Positions 1 through 7,004 are shown, counted from the first letter of the stretch. The stretch: 7,081 nucleotides of DNA from Pseudomonadota bacterium (GCA_029781465.1 JAKOWQ010000353.1:1-7081), one strand, 5' to 3'. Numbers and translations: made by a program. Notes: generated by a model from the letters alone, not told the origin.

Positions 1-1034
1 CATAGCGTGCGCGTCACCTTGGCCAGATAGGGTGGGCGATCGGGATCAAGCCCGCGCGCCAGCGAAACCGCGTTCACCAGCTTGTACAACCCCTGGACCG
101 CAAGCAGCGGCGCGGTCAGGGGGGTGGTGCCGCAGTCCGGCAGGCCGCGCACGCCCTTTGCCTCGATGCCGCTGGTATGGACCCGCGCACCGCGCCCGAC
201 GAATTCCTCCGCAAGGTCGCGAAGCCCGGCACGGCTCTCATCGGGCTGCGAAAGGATGATGACCGGAAAATCCTTGCCGACCAGCGACATGGGGCCATGC
301 CGCACCTCGGCGCCGGAGAAGGCTTCGGCGTGGATCTGGCAGGTTTCCTTGAACTTCAGCGCGAGTTCCTGGGCCACTCCAAGGCCAAGCCCCCGACCGA
401 TCACGAAGAGGTTGTCAGCCTGGGCAAGTTCATCGGCATGGGCGTCCCACGGCAGCGCCCAACTGCGCTCCAGCGCTGGAGGTAGGTCGTGCAACCAATC
501 CGCGCTCGCTCTCCAGGCCGCGACCAGCTGGAGCAGGGCGCCAAGCGAGGCGATGAAGCTCTTGGTTGCAGCAATGCTGGTTTCGGCTCCGGCATGAAGG
601 GCAACGACGCAATCGGCTGCATTGGCAAGGGGGCTCGCCTCGACATTGACCAGCGCTACCGTCAGGGCACCGCACTCGCGTGCGCGCTGCGTGGCGGTGA
701 CGATGTCGGGGCTGCCGCCGGATTGAGAGATCGCCAGGAACAGCGTGTCGGGACCGCCCAGGCCCTTGCCGTGCAACGAGGCGAGCGAAGGCGAGAAGGA
801 CAGCACGGGCAGCCCCAGCTCCTGTTCGATCAGATACTTGGCAAAGGTTGCCGCGTGATCCGAACTGCCCCGTGCGCAGGTAATCACCATCCTGGGCGGA
901 TGGGCCGCGAGGTGGTCCGCCAGTGCGCCGATCTGTTCGCGATTGGCATCGAATTGCCGCCGCAGGACCGTGCCTGCCGAAGCGGCTTCAGCGGCCATCC
1001 GCGTTTGCGCGGCAGGATCGGCAAGCCGCGGCAA
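1..1034 (-). CDS. SIS-domain protein, probable glucosamine-6-phosphate deaminase (NagB-II type), 3' end cut by window edge
   Basis: The product has two SIS (sugar isomerase) domains without the glutaminase domain of GlmS, the layout of NagB-II/AgaS-type deaminases, which convert glucosamine-6-P to fructose-6-P and ammonia in the cytoplasm. Counting from the TTG at 1034, visible motifs are CARGSSDHA (about 53-61), SQSGGSPD (103-110), a GAETSIAATKSF segment, GRGLGLGVAQELALKFKE opening the second SIS domain, and EAFSGAEVRHGP (about 237-248), which matches the catalytic Glu/His region of the GlmS isomerase domain. The frame is open from 1034 to the left edge (344 codons). It ends with KVTRTL and a partial TG codon, so the stop is probably TGA one base outside. 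The TTG is 2 bases after the GntR stop and keeps the family-like N-terminal TRM segment. ATG at 998 is the alternative, and neither has a strong ribosome binding site. Substrate is inferred; other sugar phosphates are possible. Confidence 0.85.
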   Translation of the reverse strand, partial: MPRLADPAAQTRMAAEAASAGTVLRRQFDANREQIGALADHLAAHPPRMVITCARGSSDHAATFAKYLIEQELGLPVLSFSPSLASLHGKGLGGPDTLFLAISQSGGSPDIVTATQRARECGALTVALVNVEASPLANAADCVVALHAGAETSIAATKSFIASLGALLQLVAAWRASADWLHDLPPALERSWALPWDAHADELAQADNLFVIGRGLGLGVAQELALKFKETCQIHAEAFSGAEVRHGPMSLVGKDFPVIILSQPDESRAGLRDLAEEFVGRGARVHTSGIEAKGVRGLPDCGTTPLTAPLLAVQGLYKLVNAVSLARGLDPDRPPYLAKVTRTL

Positions 1035-1036
1035 GA

Positions 1037-1774
1037 TTATGGTGCCCGCAATTCGGCGACGAAATCATAGCGGTCGCCGCGGTAATAGGAGCGGGTGATC
1101 TCAACCAGCTGGCCCGACGCGGAAAAGCCGCGCCGTTCGATCAGCAACCCCGCGCTCCCGGGCGCGATGCCAAGGATATCGGCCTGTTCGGCGCTGAACT
1201 GGGTGGCGCGCAGCCGCTGGAGGACGCGAACCGGCTGGTTGCCAAGCTTCGCCAGCGCGGCATAGAGCGATCCATCCACCGCATCCGCGCTTTCCAGAAG
1301 GGAGACCGGCACCGTGGCGAATTCCAGGGCCATCGGTTCGCCATCGGCAAACCGCACCCGGTTGAAGCGATAGACCCGCGAGCCGGGGCTGAGGCCAAGG
1401 GTGAGCGCATCTTCGGGTGAAACGCTGGTCTCACGCTTGTCGAGCCATTGGCTGTGCGGCTTGAGGCCGCGTTCGATCATGTCCTGGGTGAACGATGTGA
1501 GCCGGGAAAAGTTCTTTTCGACGCGCCGCGAGACAAAGGTTCCCGCGCCCTGCCGCCGCGCAAGAAAGCCATCGCTGACCAGCGTATCCAGCGCCTTTCT
1601 GACCGTGATCCGCGAGATTCCCAGCTGGCTTGCCACATCGCGCTCGGGCGGCAAGGCTTCGCCTGGCAGCAAGCGCTGGCTTTCGATCGAGCGGCGCAGA
1701 GCGCCCTCCAGCTGGCGGTAAAGCGGCAGGGGATTGGCCGGATCGAGCGGGCCGGTCAGTTCCAGCATGGTCAT
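1037..1774 (-). CDS. GntR/HutC-family transcriptional regulator with UTRA domain, probable amino-sugar (NagR-like) repressor
   Basis: The 245-residue protein has an N-terminal winged helix-turn-helix at about 14-82, with LPPERDVASQLGISRITVRKAL then GFLARRQGAGTFV, the classic GntR signature. A UTRA effector-binding domain at about 90-240 follows, as in HutC, NagR and DasR. Such proteins usually repress catabolic operons and release DNA on binding a sugar phosphate or other small ligand. GAGG at 1782-1785 lies 7 bases before the ATG, supporting this start; a second ATG two codons in is possible. The SIS gene starts about 2 bases after the stop, so the two are almost certainly one transcript, and glucosamine-6-P or N-acetylglucosamine-6-P is the likely effector. 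That ligand is inferred from the neighbour, not seen in the protein. A candidate promoter and operator lie at 1846-1862. Family assignment is firm, regulon is not. Confidence 0.92.
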   Translation of the reverse strand: MTMLELTGPLDPANPLPLYRQLEGALRRSIESQRLLPGEALPPERDVASQLGISRITVRKALDTLVSDGFLARRQGAGTFVSRRVEKNFSRLTSFTQDMIERGLKPHSQWLDKRETSVSPEDALTLGLSPGSRVYRFNRVRFADGEPMALEFATVPVSLLESADAVDGSLYAALAKLGNQPVRVLQRLRATQFSAEQADILGIAPGSAGLLIERRGFSASGQLVEITRSYYRGDRYDFVAELRAP

Positions 1775-1845
1775 CGTGCGGCCTCGGGGCAGTCCGGTCA
1801 GGGGCGTGTCGTACGGGGTCTAGTCCGATGGCTGCGGCGTGTAAA

Positions 1846-1862
1846 TGGTATTATATTGGTAT
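1846..1862 (-). promoter_or_regulatory. Candidate promoter/operator of the gntR-SIS operon: TATAAT bracketed by two ATACCA repeats
   Basis: Read on the minus strand, the site is ATACCAATATAATACCA: two ATACCA copies in direct repeat, 11 bp apart (one helical turn), with a perfect TATAAT (1850-1855) between and partly inside them. It lies 72-88 bases upstream of the gntR ATG, next to the stop of the preceding regulator gene. No convincing -35 hexamer is visible at 16-18 bp. TGGTAT (its complement) resembles the TGGT half-sites known for NagR/DasR-type GntR proteins, though those are usually palindromic. Occupation of this site would cover the -10 element, fitting autorepression. Confidence 0.5.
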
Positions 1863-2942
1863 CTATCCTAACGGCGCGAGGCCCGTCAGGATCAGGCGCA
1901 CCAGATCGGCCTGTCCGCTGGTGCCGGTCTTGGCGTAGATCCGCTTGGAATAGTTTCGGGCGGTCTCGCGCGTCAGGCCCAGGCGCGCGCCGGCCTCGAC
2001 AATCGATTCCCCGCGGCTCATGGCCTCGGCAAGGGCGGCTTCACGGCGTGAGAGGCCGTGGATCGCAGCAAGCATGCCGACCGCCGGCTGCGCTTCCTCG
2101 TCTTGTGGCAGGCGCAGGGTGCCGATAACGGCCGTGCCGGGTTGATCGGCTTTGCGCAGGGCCAGCCACAACCCGCGGCGCGGATCGAGCAGGATCGCCT
2201 CGCCGATTCCGCTTCCGGCGACAGTGGCACAGGCGCGCTCCAGTTCGAGCGCGGTTTCGGTGGGCAGTTGCAGCCGAGGCATCGGTTGTGCTGGGAAGGG
2301 CATGCCGAAACCCAGCGCCTGCCGGGCTACCGGATCGGCGGCCACAACCCGCCCTTGCGTATCGAAGGCGATCTGCCCGATCCCGAGGCGGGCCAGGGCC
2401 TCCTCGGCCATGCTGGCCTGAAGCTGCAACCGGGCCTGCTCCGAATCCAGCCGCAAGGCTGCCGCAAGGTGTGGCGCTATGCTCGACAGGGTGGCGGCCA
2501 GCGAGGCGGGGAAATCCTCTCTGGCCCGCGCCATGAACAGCAAGGCTTCGCCCGCGCCGTCTGCGCCCAGCCGCAGCGCGCGACCGTGGGCGATACCCAT
2601 TTCGGCGAGCATCGCGCGCTGGCGGGCAAGCACTTCCGGCGCGTTGAAATCGAGAATCTCTTCGAGAGCATAGATCCGTCCCGGGCGCAGCGCCGCCGAA
2701 GGGCTTAGCCCGAGCGCGGCGAGCCAGGCGGGGTCCGGGTTGATGAAGCGCGGGCCCGGTGCATGGATGGCCAGGATGCGACGCGGCGGTTCGCCGGTGA
2801 GCGGCGAGGCCAGCAGCAGCGCGCAGTCAGCTCCGCTTTGCCGGACGAGCGCGCGAAGCACGCCCTCCCACGGCTCGCCCTGCGCCGAGCCCTCGATCAG
2901 GGCCAGCAATAGCTCGGATTGGCTGGCGGAAAGAAATGCCAT
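1863..2942 (-). CDS. LuxR-family (C-terminal HTH) transcriptional regulator with PAS-like middle region
   Basis: With the ATG at 2942 the protein has 359 residues. The C-terminus (about 293-350) is a LuxR-type HTH: LSRREAALAEAMSRGESIVEAGARLGL, then TRETARNYSKRIYAKTG and QADLVRLIL. The family's conserved Glu (after SRR), Gly and closing hydrophobics are present. About 183-211 (RLGIGQIAFDTQGRVVAADPVARQAL) looks like a PAS fold start. The first 170 residues are Ala/Leu-rich and not a recognisable autoinducer or receiver domain, so the signal is unknown. The start was chosen because GGGAG (2952-2956) lies 9 bases upstream and the protein begins cleanly at MAFLSASQSE. In-frame starts at 2990 and 3068 would translate through the palindrome or run into cysD. 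The gene is divergent from the sulfate activation operon across 58 bp, which makes it a candidate regulator of that operon. No sulfur-specific feature is visible in the protein itself. Confidence 0.85.
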   Translation of the reverse strand: MAFLSASQSELLLALIEGSAQGEPWEGVLRALVRQSGADCALLLASPLTGEPPRRILAIHAPGPRFINPDPAWLAALGLSPSAALRPGRIYALEEILDFNAPEVLARQRAMLAEMGIAHGRALRLGADGAGEALLFMARAREDFPASLAATLSSIAPHLAAALRLDSEQARLQLQASMAEEALARLGIGQIAFDTQGRVVAADPVARQALGFGMPFPAQPMPRLQLPTETALELERACATVAGSGIGEAILLDPRRGLWLALRKADQPGTAVIGTLRLPQDEEAQPAVGMLAAIHGLSRREAALAEAMSRGESIVEAGARLGLTRETARNYSKRIYAKTGTSGQADLVRLILTGLAPLG

Positions 2943-2944
2943 AG

Positions 2945-2972
2945 CAGTATGCTCCCATATGGGAGCATACTG
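2945..2972. promoter_or_regulatory. Perfect 28-bp palindrome, candidate operator in the luxR-type gene/cysD divergent region
   Basis: The left half is CAGTATGCTCCCAT and the right half is its exact complement in reverse, with no spacer and CATATG at the centre. The site begins 3 bases upstream of the regulator's ATG and includes that gene's GGGAG ribosome binding site. It ends 29 bases before the cysD ATG. Twofold symmetry of this length fits a dimeric DNA-binding protein. In the regulator's mRNA the same sequence could also fold into a hairpin that hides the ribosome binding site. A TTGACC on the minus strand (2972-2977) could be a -35 element, but no well-placed -10 follows. Which protein binds is inferred; the adjacent LuxR-type product is the simplest candidate. 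Confidence 0.65.
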
Positions 2973-3000
2973 GTCAAGCGTTCGTGGCATTACTGCCGGA

Positions 3001-3921
3001 ATGACTGGTCCCGCGCATGGTCCCTCGCTGACCCACCTCCAACGGCTCGAAGCCGAGGCAATCCACATCCTGCGCGAGGTCGTGGCCGAGGCAGAGCGCC
3101 CGGTGATGCTCTATTCGGTGGGCAAGGACAGCGCCGTGATGCTGCACCTGGCGCGTAAGGCTTTCTATCCCGCGCCGCCGCCGTTCCCGCTGCTCCACGT
3201 CGATACCACCTGGAAATTCAGGGACATGTATGCCCTGCGTGACCGGATGGCGCGCGAAAGCGGGATGGAACTGCTGGTCTATCACAACCCCGAGGCGGCC
3301 GAACGCGGGATCAATCCCTTCGATCACGGCGCGCTCCACACCGATCTGTGGAAGACCGAAGGCCTCAAGCAGGCGCTCGACAAATGGGGTTTCGATGCCG
3401 CTTTCGGTGGGGCCCGGCGCGACGAGGAAAAGAGCCGCGCCAAGGAACGGATCTTTTCCTTCCGCACCGCCAGCCACGGCTGGGATCCCAAGAACCAGCG
3501 GCCCGAGCTGTGGAACCTCTACAACGCCAGGAAGCACAAGGGCGAAAGCATCCGGGTCTTCCCGATCAGCAACTGGACCGAGCTGGACGTGTGGCAATAT
3601 ATCCAGCTTGAAGGCATTCCGATCGTCCCTCTCTATTTCGCCGCTCCGCGTCCCACGGTTGACCGCGACGGGCTGCTGCTGATGGTGGAGGACGAGCGCT
3701 TTCCGCTGAAGCCCGGTGTGCAGCCGGTGATGCGCTCGATCCGCTTCCGCACTCTGGGCTGCTATCCGCTGACCGGCGCGGTCGAGAGCGAGGCTTCGAC
3801 CCTGTCCGACGTGATCCAGGAAACGCTGCTCACCACCACCAGTGAACGCCAGGGCCGTGCGATCGACAAGGACGCGGGCGGCGCGGGGATGGAAGTGAAA
3901 AAGCAGCAGGGGTACTTTTGA
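3001..3921 (+). CDS. cysD: Sulfate adenylyltransferase subunit 2 (ATP sulfurylase small subunit)
   Basis: CysD carries the ATP-pyrophosphatase active site that joins sulfate to AMP, making adenosine 5'-phosphosulfate (APS), driven by GTP hydrolysis in its partner CysN. The 306-residue product matches the usual family length. It shows the PP-loop SVGKDS (39-44), LLHVDTTWKFRDMY (64-77), GGARRDEEKSRAKERIFSFR (136-155), NLYN and FPISNWTELDVWQYI (187-201), RTLGCYPLTGAVES (250-263) and the typical KKQQGYF terminus. The ATG at 3001 places the conserved LTHLQRLEAEAIHI block ten residues in. It has only a weak GGA just before it and no good ribosome binding site. The in-frame ATG at 2959 lies inside the palindrome and is less likely. 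It heads the cysD-cysNC-DUF2061-cysQ operon and is divergent from a LuxR-type regulator. Confidence 0.97.
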   Translation: MTGPAHGPSLTHLQRLEAEAIHILREVVAEAERPVMLYSVGKDSAVMLHLARKAFYPAPPPFPLLHVDTTWKFRDMYALRDRMARESGMELLVYHNPEAAERGINPFDHGALHTDLWKTEGLKQALDKWGFDAAFGGARRDEEKSRAKERIFSFRTASHGWDPKNQRPELWNLYNARKHKGESIRVFPISNWTELDVWQYIQLEGIPIVPLYFAAPRPTVDRDGLLLMVEDERFPLKPGVQPVMRSIRFRTLGCYPLTGAVESEASTLSDVIQETLLTTTSERQGRAIDKDAGGAGMEVKKQQGYF

Positions 3922-3945
3922 TGTGCGGCTCGTTTCCCGTTCGTG

Positions 3946-3992
3946 CTGAGCTTGTCGAAGCACGGTTGCGCGGCGCCCTTCGACAGGCTCAG
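3946..3992. repeat. Sphingomonad-type intergenic inverted repeat in the cysD-cysN gap
   Basis: TGAGCTTGTCGAAG (3947-3960) and CTTCGACAGGCTCA (3978-3991) are inverted copies differing at one base. With the flanking C3946/G3992 pair the transcript can form a 15-bp stem including one U-G wobble, closed by a 17-base loop. Each copy also has a short self-complementary flank (CGTGCT/AGCACG; GCCCT/AGGGC). This element family is recognised from its great abundance between genes in sphingomonads. Here it is transcribed inside the operon and ends 7 bases before the cysN GGAGGG (4000-4005), so it could affect mRNA stability or relative CysD/CysN output. Confidence 0.8.
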
Positions 3993-4012
3993 GGCAAACG
4001 GAGGGCGGAACG

Positions 4013-5920
4013 ATGAGCGACCCCGTCTACGTCACCGATGCCCTCATCGCCGAGGATATCGACGCCTATCTCGTGTCGCACCAGCACAAGACCATGCTGC
4101 GCTTCATCACCTGCGGCTCGGTCGACGATGGCAAGTCGACCCTGATCGGGCGGTTGCTCTACGATTCGAAGATGATCTTCGAGGATCAGCTTACCGCGCT
4201 GGAAAGCGACAGCAGACGCCTCGGCACCCAGGGGCAGGAGATCGATTTCGCCCTGCTGGTCGATGGCCTTGCCGCCGAGCGCGAACAGGGCATCACCATC
4301 GACGTCGCCTATCGCTTCTTCAACACCGAAAAGCGCAAGTTCATCGTCGCCGATTGTCCGGGGCACGAACAGTATACCCGCAACATGGTGACTGGCGCAT
4401 CGACCGCCGATCTGGCGGTGATCCTGATCGACGCGCGCAAGGGTGTGCTGGCGCAGACCCGGCGCCATTCCTACCTCGTCCACCTGCTCGGCATTCGCCA
4501 CCTGGTTCTGGCGGTGAACAAGATGGACCTGGTGGACTATAGCCAGGACGTGTTCGACGCGATCGTGGCCGAATATTCCCGGTTCGCCAGGACCATCGGG
4601 ATCGAGCATTTCACCGCGCTGCCGATTTCGGGATTCAAGGGTGACAATATCACCGTCCGTTCGCCCAAGACCCCCTGGTACAAGGGGCCGGTGCTGGTCG
4701 AGCACCTGGAGAGTGTCGCGGTCGATACCAGCGCAGACCGCGCCGGGCCGCTGCGGATGCCGGTGCAGTGGGTCAACCGGCCCAACCTCGATTTCCGGGG
4801 CTTTGCCGGGCTGATTGCCAGCGGATCGGTGCGGCCGGGCGATGCAGTGCGGGTATTGCCCTCGGGTAAGACCAGCACGGTGGCGCGGATCGTCACCCTG
4901 GATGGCGACCGGGACGAAGCAGTGGCGGGCCAGTCGGTCACGTTGACGCTGGCCGATGAGATAGACTGCTCGCGCGGGGACGTGATCGCTGCCGCCGATG
5001 CCCCGCCCGAGGCCGCCGACCAGTTCGAGGCAACGCTGGTCTGGCTGGACGACGAGGCGCTGCACGTCGGCCGCTCCTATTGGCTCAAGCTGGGCACCCA
5101 GACCGTTTCGGCGACGGTCCAGCAGCCCAAGTACGCGGTCAACGTCAACACGCTTGAACATCTCGCCGCCAAGACGCTCGATCTCAACGCAATCGGCGTG
5201 GCCGAGGTCACCACCGACAAGCCGCTCGTGTTCGAACCCTATGCCCGGAGCCGCACGCTTGGTGGGTTCATCCTGATCGACAAGCTGACCAACCGCACGG
5301 TCGGCGCGGGGATGATCCACTTCAGCCTGCGCCGCGCGCAGAACGTCCACTGGCAGGCGCTCGACGTCTCGCGCGATCAGCACGCCAGAATCAAGAACCA
5401 GAAGCCCGCCGTTCTGTGGTTCACCGGCCTGTCGGGCGCGGGCAAGAGCACCATCGCCAATCTGGTCGAGAAAAAGCTGCACCGGATGAACCGGCACACC
5501 TTCCTGCTCGATGGCGATAATGTGCGCCACGGGCTCAACAAGGATCTGGGCTTTACCGAGGCGGACCGGATCGAAAACATCCGCCGTGTGGGCGAAGTAG
5601 CCAAGCTGATGGCCGATGCCGGGCTGATCGTGCTCACCGCCTTCATCAGTCCGTTCCGGGCCGAGCGCGAGATGGTCCGCGCGATGCTGCCCGAGGGCGA
5701 ATTCGTCGAGGTATTCATCGACACGCCCTTGGCCGAGGCCGAGGCGCGCGACGTCAAGGGACTCTACAAGAAGGCCCGCAGCGGGGCGCTCAAGAACTTC
5801 ACCGGGATCGACAGCCCCTATGAAGCCCCCGACAATCCCGAGATCCGCATCGACACCACCGCGATGACCCCCGAAGCCGCCGCTTCGCTGATCGTCGACA
5901 CGCTGCTGGGAGACCTCTGA
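4013..5920 (+). CDS. cysNC: Bifunctional sulfate adenylyltransferase subunit 1 / adenylylsulfate kinase (CysN-CysC fusion)
   Basis: The N-terminal part (about 1-450) is CysN, an EF-Tu-like GTPase that pairs with CysD. It has G1 GSVDDGKS (35-42), G2 region EREQGITID (89-97), G3 DCPGHEQ (114-120) and G4 NKMD (169-172), followed by beta-barrel domains. The C-terminal part (about 465-635) is APS kinase, which phosphorylates APS to PAPS: P-loop GLSGAGKS (472-479), DGDNVRHGL (500-508), FISPFRAER (544-552, containing the conserved active-site Ser) and VKGLYKKARSG (581-591). Both halves have intact motifs, so both activities are expected, and the fusion may pass APS directly between sites. The 635-residue length is normal for the fused NodQ/CysNC form common in alphaproteobacteria. 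GGAGGG at 4000-4005 sits 7 bases before the ATG. The gap to cysD is 91 bp and holds the inverted repeat; the stop overlaps the next start by one base. Confidence 0.97.
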   Translation: MSDPVYVTDALIAEDIDAYLVSHQHKTMLRFITCGSVDDGKSTLIGRLLYDSKMIFEDQLTALESDSRRLGTQGQEIDFALLVDGLAAEREQGITIDVAYRFFNTEKRKFIVADCPGHEQYTRNMVTGASTADLAVILIDARKGVLAQTRRHSYLVHLLGIRHLVLAVNKMDLVDYSQDVFDAIVAEYSRFARTIGIEHFTALPISGFKGDNITVRSPKTPWYKGPVLVEHLESVAVDTSADRAGPLRMPVQWVNRPNLDFRGFAGLIASGSVRPGDAVRVLPSGKTSTVARIVTLDGDRDEAVAGQSVTLTLADEIDCSRGDVIAAADAPPEAADQFEATLVWLDDEALHVGRSYWLKLGTQTVSATVQQPKYAVNVNTLEHLAAKTLDLNAIGVAEVTTDKPLVFEPYARSRTLGGFILIDKLTNRTVGAGMIHFSLRRAQNVHWQALDVSRDQHARIKNQKPAVLWFTGLSGAGKSTIANLVEKKLHRMNRHTFLLDGDNVRHGLNKDLGFTEADRIENIRRVGEVAKLMADAGLIVLTAFISPFRAEREMVRAMLPEGEFVEVFIDTPLAEAEARDVKGLYKKARSGALKNFTGIDSPYEAPDNPEIRIDTTAMTPEAAASLIVDTLLGDL

Positions 5921-6183
5921 TGTCCGCCCTGTTCCATCTCAAGGCCCACGAAACCCGCACCCGCTCGGTGGTCAAGGCGGCCAGCTGGCGGCTGCTGGGC
6001 AGCATCGACACCTTCGTGCTCGGCTGGATTTTCACCGGCAATGCCAAGGCCGCCGGAGCGATTGCCGGGACCGAGGTAATCACCAAGATCGTGCTCTATT
6101 ACCTCCACGAGCGCGGCTGGAGCCTTGTCGACTGGGGCTTTCGCGAGGTACCGCACGAACCCGAAGGGGAGCCAGCCGCTTGA
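5920..6183 (+). CDS. DUF2061 family small membrane protein
   Basis: This 87-residue protein matches DUF2061 by its pattern: TRSVVKAASWRLLGSIDTFVLGWIFTG (about 14-40), then AIAGTEVITKIVLYYLHERGW (47-67). The two hydrophobic stretches (about 24-40 and 43-62) suggest two membrane helices with a basic, probably cytoplasmic N-terminus; the charged tail (REVPHEPEGEPAA) is not conserved as far as I know. No biochemical role is established. The start is firm: GGGAG at 5908-5912 is 7 bases before the ATG, which overlaps the cysNC stop in TGATG. Its stop overlaps the cysQ TTG start by four bases. Such tight packing between a PAPS-making and a PAP-degrading gene implies a job tied to sulfate assimilation, perhaps at the membrane (sulfate entry or export are guesses). 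Confidence 0.9.
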   Translation: MSALFHLKAHETRTRSVVKAASWRLLGSIDTFVLGWIFTGNAKAAGAIAGTEVITKIVLYYLHERGWSLVDWGFREVPHEPEGEPAA

Positions 6184-6917
6184 CCGACGCCGAACTCGCC
6201 GCGCACCTTGCCGAGACCGCCGGGCGCCTGCTGCTCGACGTGCGCGCTTCGGGCACGCTCGAAGGCAAGGCGCTGGGCAAGGCAGGGGACGAGGTTGCCA
6301 ACGCCTTTCTGGTCAAGGCGCTGCACGAGGCGCGCGGCGAGGACGGGCTGCTCTCTGAAGAGGAAAAGGACAATCCCGCACGGCTGGGCAAGCGGCGGGT
6401 GTGGATCGTCGATCCTCTCGACGGCACGCGCGAATACGGCGAGGCGCGATCCGACTGGGCGGTGCATGTCGCGCTGGCGATCGACGGGCGCCCGGCGCTC
6501 GGTGCGGTGGCGCTGCCGGGGGCGGGGGCGGGGTTGGTGCTGCGTTCGGACCGCCCGACAGTGATCCCGCCCGCGCCGCCGCGTCTGCGCATGGTGGTCA
6601 GCCGCACCCGCCCCGCGGCCGAGGCGATGCATGTCGCCGCCGCGCTCGATGCCGAGATCATCCCGATGGGCAGCGCCGGGGCCAAAGCGATGGCAGTGGT
6701 GCGCGGCGAGGCCGATATCTATCTCCACACCGGCGGGCAATATGAATGGGACAGCTGCGCGCCGGTGGCGGTGGCGCTCGCTCACGGACTTCATGCCAGC
6801 CGGATCGACGGTTCACCGCTGGTCTACAACCAGCGCAACACTTACATGCCCGATCTGCTGATCTGCCGGCCGGACCATGCCGCACGGGTGATCGCGGAAA
6901 CCGCCGCGTTCGGTTGA
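6180..6917 (+). CDS. cysQ: 3'(2'),5'-bisphosphate nucleotidase (PAP phosphatase), inositol monophosphatase family
   Basis: CysQ hydrolyses 3'-phosphoadenosine 5'-phosphate (PAP) to AMP, removing the inhibitory by-product of PAPS reduction or sulfotransfer, and may also trim PAPS. The 245-residue product has the metal-binding set of the Mg-dependent, lithium-sensitive phosphatase superfamily: acidic LLSEEEKDNP (57-66), WIVDPLDGTREY (75-86, the DPxDGT motif) and QYEWDSCAPVAVALAHG (187-203, the WDxxAP motif), plus a CysQ-like NQRNTYMPDLLIC end. The start is TTG at 6180, overlapping the DUF2061 stop; GGGGAG at 6166-6171 lies 8 bases upstream and supports it. The first ATG in frame is far inside the protein, so TTG is needed. 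It is the last gene of the sulfate activation operon, consistent with its task of clearing the pathway's waste product. No clear terminator follows. Confidence 0.93.
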   Translation: MTDAELAAHLAETAGRLLLDVRASGTLEGKALGKAGDEVANAFLVKALHEARGEDGLLSEEEKDNPARLGKRRVWIVDPLDGTREYGEARSDWAVHVALAIDGRPALGAVALPGAGAGLVLRSDRPTVIPPAPPRLRMVVSRTRPAAEAMHVAAALDAEIIPMGSAGAKAMAVVRGEADIYLHTGGQYEWDSCAPVAVALAHGLHASRIDGSPLVYNQRNTYMPDLLICRPDHAARVIAETAAFG

Positions 6918-7004
6918 TGCGCGGTAATGGTCGGGGAGACAGCGATGGGGTTATAGCCATATATAATTGATAAAAGATAGAAATTAGATTATCGAATATC
7001 AATA

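Noticed and set aside
2740..3000. Upstream extension of cysD to an ATG at 2740
   Set aside because: The extension overlaps the divergent regulator gene, runs through the palindrome and has no similarity to CysD N-termini.
2974..3963. Minus-strand open frame of 329 codons opposite cysD
   Set aside because: Antisense to a conserved gene; its first residues (MLRQAQHE) are the typical false translation of the sphingomonad intergenic repeat.
3943..4542. Plus-strand frame starting MLSLSKHG across the cysD-cysN gap
   Set aside because: The start is a translation of the repeat element and the rest is an out-of-frame reading of cysNC.
3989..5530. Long minus-strand open frame of 513 codons opposite cysNC
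   Set aside because: It lies fully antisense to a well-conserved gene, has no recognisable domain, and long antisense frames are expected where third positions are GC-rich.
6948..6960. GGTTATAGCC as a cysQ terminator
   Set aside because: The halves do not pair into a stable stem and no T-run follows.
6966..7003. 7-bp inverted repeat ATTGATA / TATCAAT
   Set aside because: Short arms with a 24-base loop in AT-rich sequence are expected by chance.
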